Positions 63,176-64,000 of a stretch of DNA of 64,000 bases are shown here, piece after piece. A model generated the notes under the pieces. That model had not been told where the DNA came from. It saw only the letters and a program-made list of their open reading frames with translations, and did not search any database. The number at the start of each line of letters is the position of its first letter. The stretch's first letter is position 1. A program made the translations under genes and the position numbers. The stretch lies in contig JACJYG010000010.1 of the NCBI GenBank assembly GCA_020636215.1, positions 375,374 through 439,373 of the forward strand. The letters are read 5' to 3'. This DNA comes from Lewinellaceae bacterium (lineage in GTDB: Bacteria > Bacteroidota > Bacteroidia > Chitinophagales > Saprospiraceae).

Positions 63176-63670
63176 CCGCCTCTGATACCATACAAAGGAA
63201 TAATCATAAGGGTTGTCAGCATCTTTCTGATGATCCTCCCGTTGGGCTTCCTGCCAGATTGTTGAATCTATAGCCGGGAAGAAAGCATCTCCTTCCAAGG
63301 TTGCGTGAACTTCGGTTACGACCAATTCATCAACCGTATTGATTGTCTGCCGGTAGATTTCGGCGCCCCCAAGGATGCATAGGCGCTGAGCGCCATCCTT
63401 CTGCGCCATGGCTATTCCTGCTTCAATAGAGTGTGCGATCTTGCCTCCCTTGGCTCTATATCCTTTCTGATGGGTGATCAAAACAAAATCCTTACCCAGA
63501 AAAATTTCCTTTCCCTGCTCAGATTCATATGACCGGCGGCCGCTGAGCAGGTAGCAGCCCTCGATCTGTTGCCGAAAAAAAGCCAGGTCTGCCGGAAGGC
63601 TCCAGGGTAGTTCCCCTCCCGAACCGATGACATTGTTGTCTGACTTGGCAACGATGATTACTTGTTTCAT
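63158..63670 (-). CDS. folA: Dihydrofolate reductase
   Basis: 170 residues. Signature segments: IIVAKSDNNVIGSGGELPWSLPADLAFF (the substrate-binding Trp/Asp loop), LLSGRRSYES and LCILGGAEIY, with VTEVHATLEGDAFFP. It reduces dihydrofolate with NADPH. thyA is not adjacent. The C-terminus overlaps the CCATTCA repeat by a few bases. No clear -7 box upstream; the 63671-63865 gap is AT-rich with no gene. Confidence 0.93.
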   Translation of the reverse strand: MKQVIIVAKSDNNVIGSGGELPWSLPADLAFFRQQIEGCYLLSGRRSYESEQGKEIFLGKDFVLITHQKGYRAKGGKIAHSIEAGIAMAQKDGAQRLCILGGAEIYRQTINTVDELVVTEVHATLEGDAFFPAIDSTIWQEAQREDHQKDADNPYDYSFVWYQRRDGVNG

Positions 63671-63865
63671 ATTTATTTTTTACACCCACCAAGTTAAGAA
63701 AATTCACCCTGTACCGCCAAGCCAGGGCTGGCGCCTGCCGTTGGGACAACCATTTGAAGTATTTTTGTTTTAATGTTTACATTTACTCAGTTAAAATTTT
63801 CTTAACAATACGATAACTAAAAGAACAAAAAAACCAACTTCTCAAAATAAAATAAACGATTGATC

Positions 63866-64000
63866 CTACTCTATTACCAGCCGCGCTGTCAACAATTCCC
63901 GGCCGGCGCTAAGGGATAGCGTATACAAACCGGCCGGCAATTCCGGCAAGGCCAATATTTCCACCTGTTCTCCTGCCGGTATTTTTCCTAGTTGGCGTTC
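63866..64000 (-). CDS. T9SS cargo protein, C-terminal fragment
   Basis: The window ends inside a minus-strand frame whose last 44 residues are visible. They read PAGEQVEILALPELPAGLYT and end LLTARLVIE, the pattern of a type A T9SS sorting domain. The rest of the gene lies beyond 64000. Identity of the mature protein cannot be judged. Confidence 0.75.
   Translation of the reverse strand, partial: ERQLGKIPAGEQVEILALPELPAGLYTLSLSAGRELLTARLVIE

Overview
The window reads as a chromosomal segment from a member of the Bacteroidota, most likely of the Saprospiria (Lewinella/Haliscomenobacter-like). Reasons: C-terminal type IX secretion (T9SS) sorting domains, SusD/TonB-era style lipoproteins of the DUF4249 type, TamL-type lipoprotein Omp85, S46 dipeptidyl-peptidase, a Bacteroidota-style -7 promoter box (TAnnTTTG) in front of many genes, few strong Shine-Dalgarno sites, moderately high GC for the phylum, and an EAD11-like conflict-system domain of the kind common in Saprospiraceae. 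The class-level call is inference; the phylum-level call is firm. No rRNA, tRNA, CRISPR array, insertion sequence or phage gene was seen.

Layout. 0-9 kb: 3' end of fabD, yqgE, an M23 peptidase, purM, nth, tamL and a SpoU RNA methyltransferase. 8-16 kb: TlpA-like thioredoxin lipoprotein, purL, cytochrome oxidase subunit III, DUF2256 protein, a zinc-ribbon protein, pdhA, a TPR membrane protein and ribH. 16-27 kb: MBL-fold hydrolase, aroC, mutS2, ndk, NrnA-like DHH phosphoesterase, FKBP lipoprotein, prfB with its programmed +1 frameshift, a membrane protein, BadF-type kinase and an aspartate aminotransferase. 28-34 kb: a four-gene plus-strand run (GT39-TPR, methyltransferase, carboxyltransferase, RNase D-like). 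34-39 kb: mltG, panB, a DUF4249-like lipoprotein and dnaK.

39-45.7 kb is the most unusual part: a minus-strand pair encoding a 767-residue membrane protein with an EAD11-like N-terminus and a ZU5-like outer domain, followed by a very large WG-repeat protein; its leader carries a 67-bp inverted-repeat element. 45.7-58 kb: S46 peptidase (DPP11-like), NhaC antiporter with an extra periplasmic domain, an FG-GAP T9SS cargo, an S9 oligopeptidase whose lipoprotein signal is in a different frame, a MATE transporter and a second T9SS cargo. 58-64 kb: S4-domain protein, PPK2, then a plus-strand cluster (two CXXCH lipoproteins, OB-fold protein, YceI, DUF5777-like beta-barrel), dihydrofolate reductase and the 3' end of another T9SS cargo.

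Most genes are housekeeping (purines, folate/pantothenate, riboflavin, aromatic acids, translation, repair, envelope). The non-coding DNA is distinctive: several intergenic regions hold short-word tandem arrays (7, 8 or 9 bp periods) with a complementary array or segment nearby, plus a GC-rich 32-bp repeat shared between 8.0 kb and 63.1 kb.
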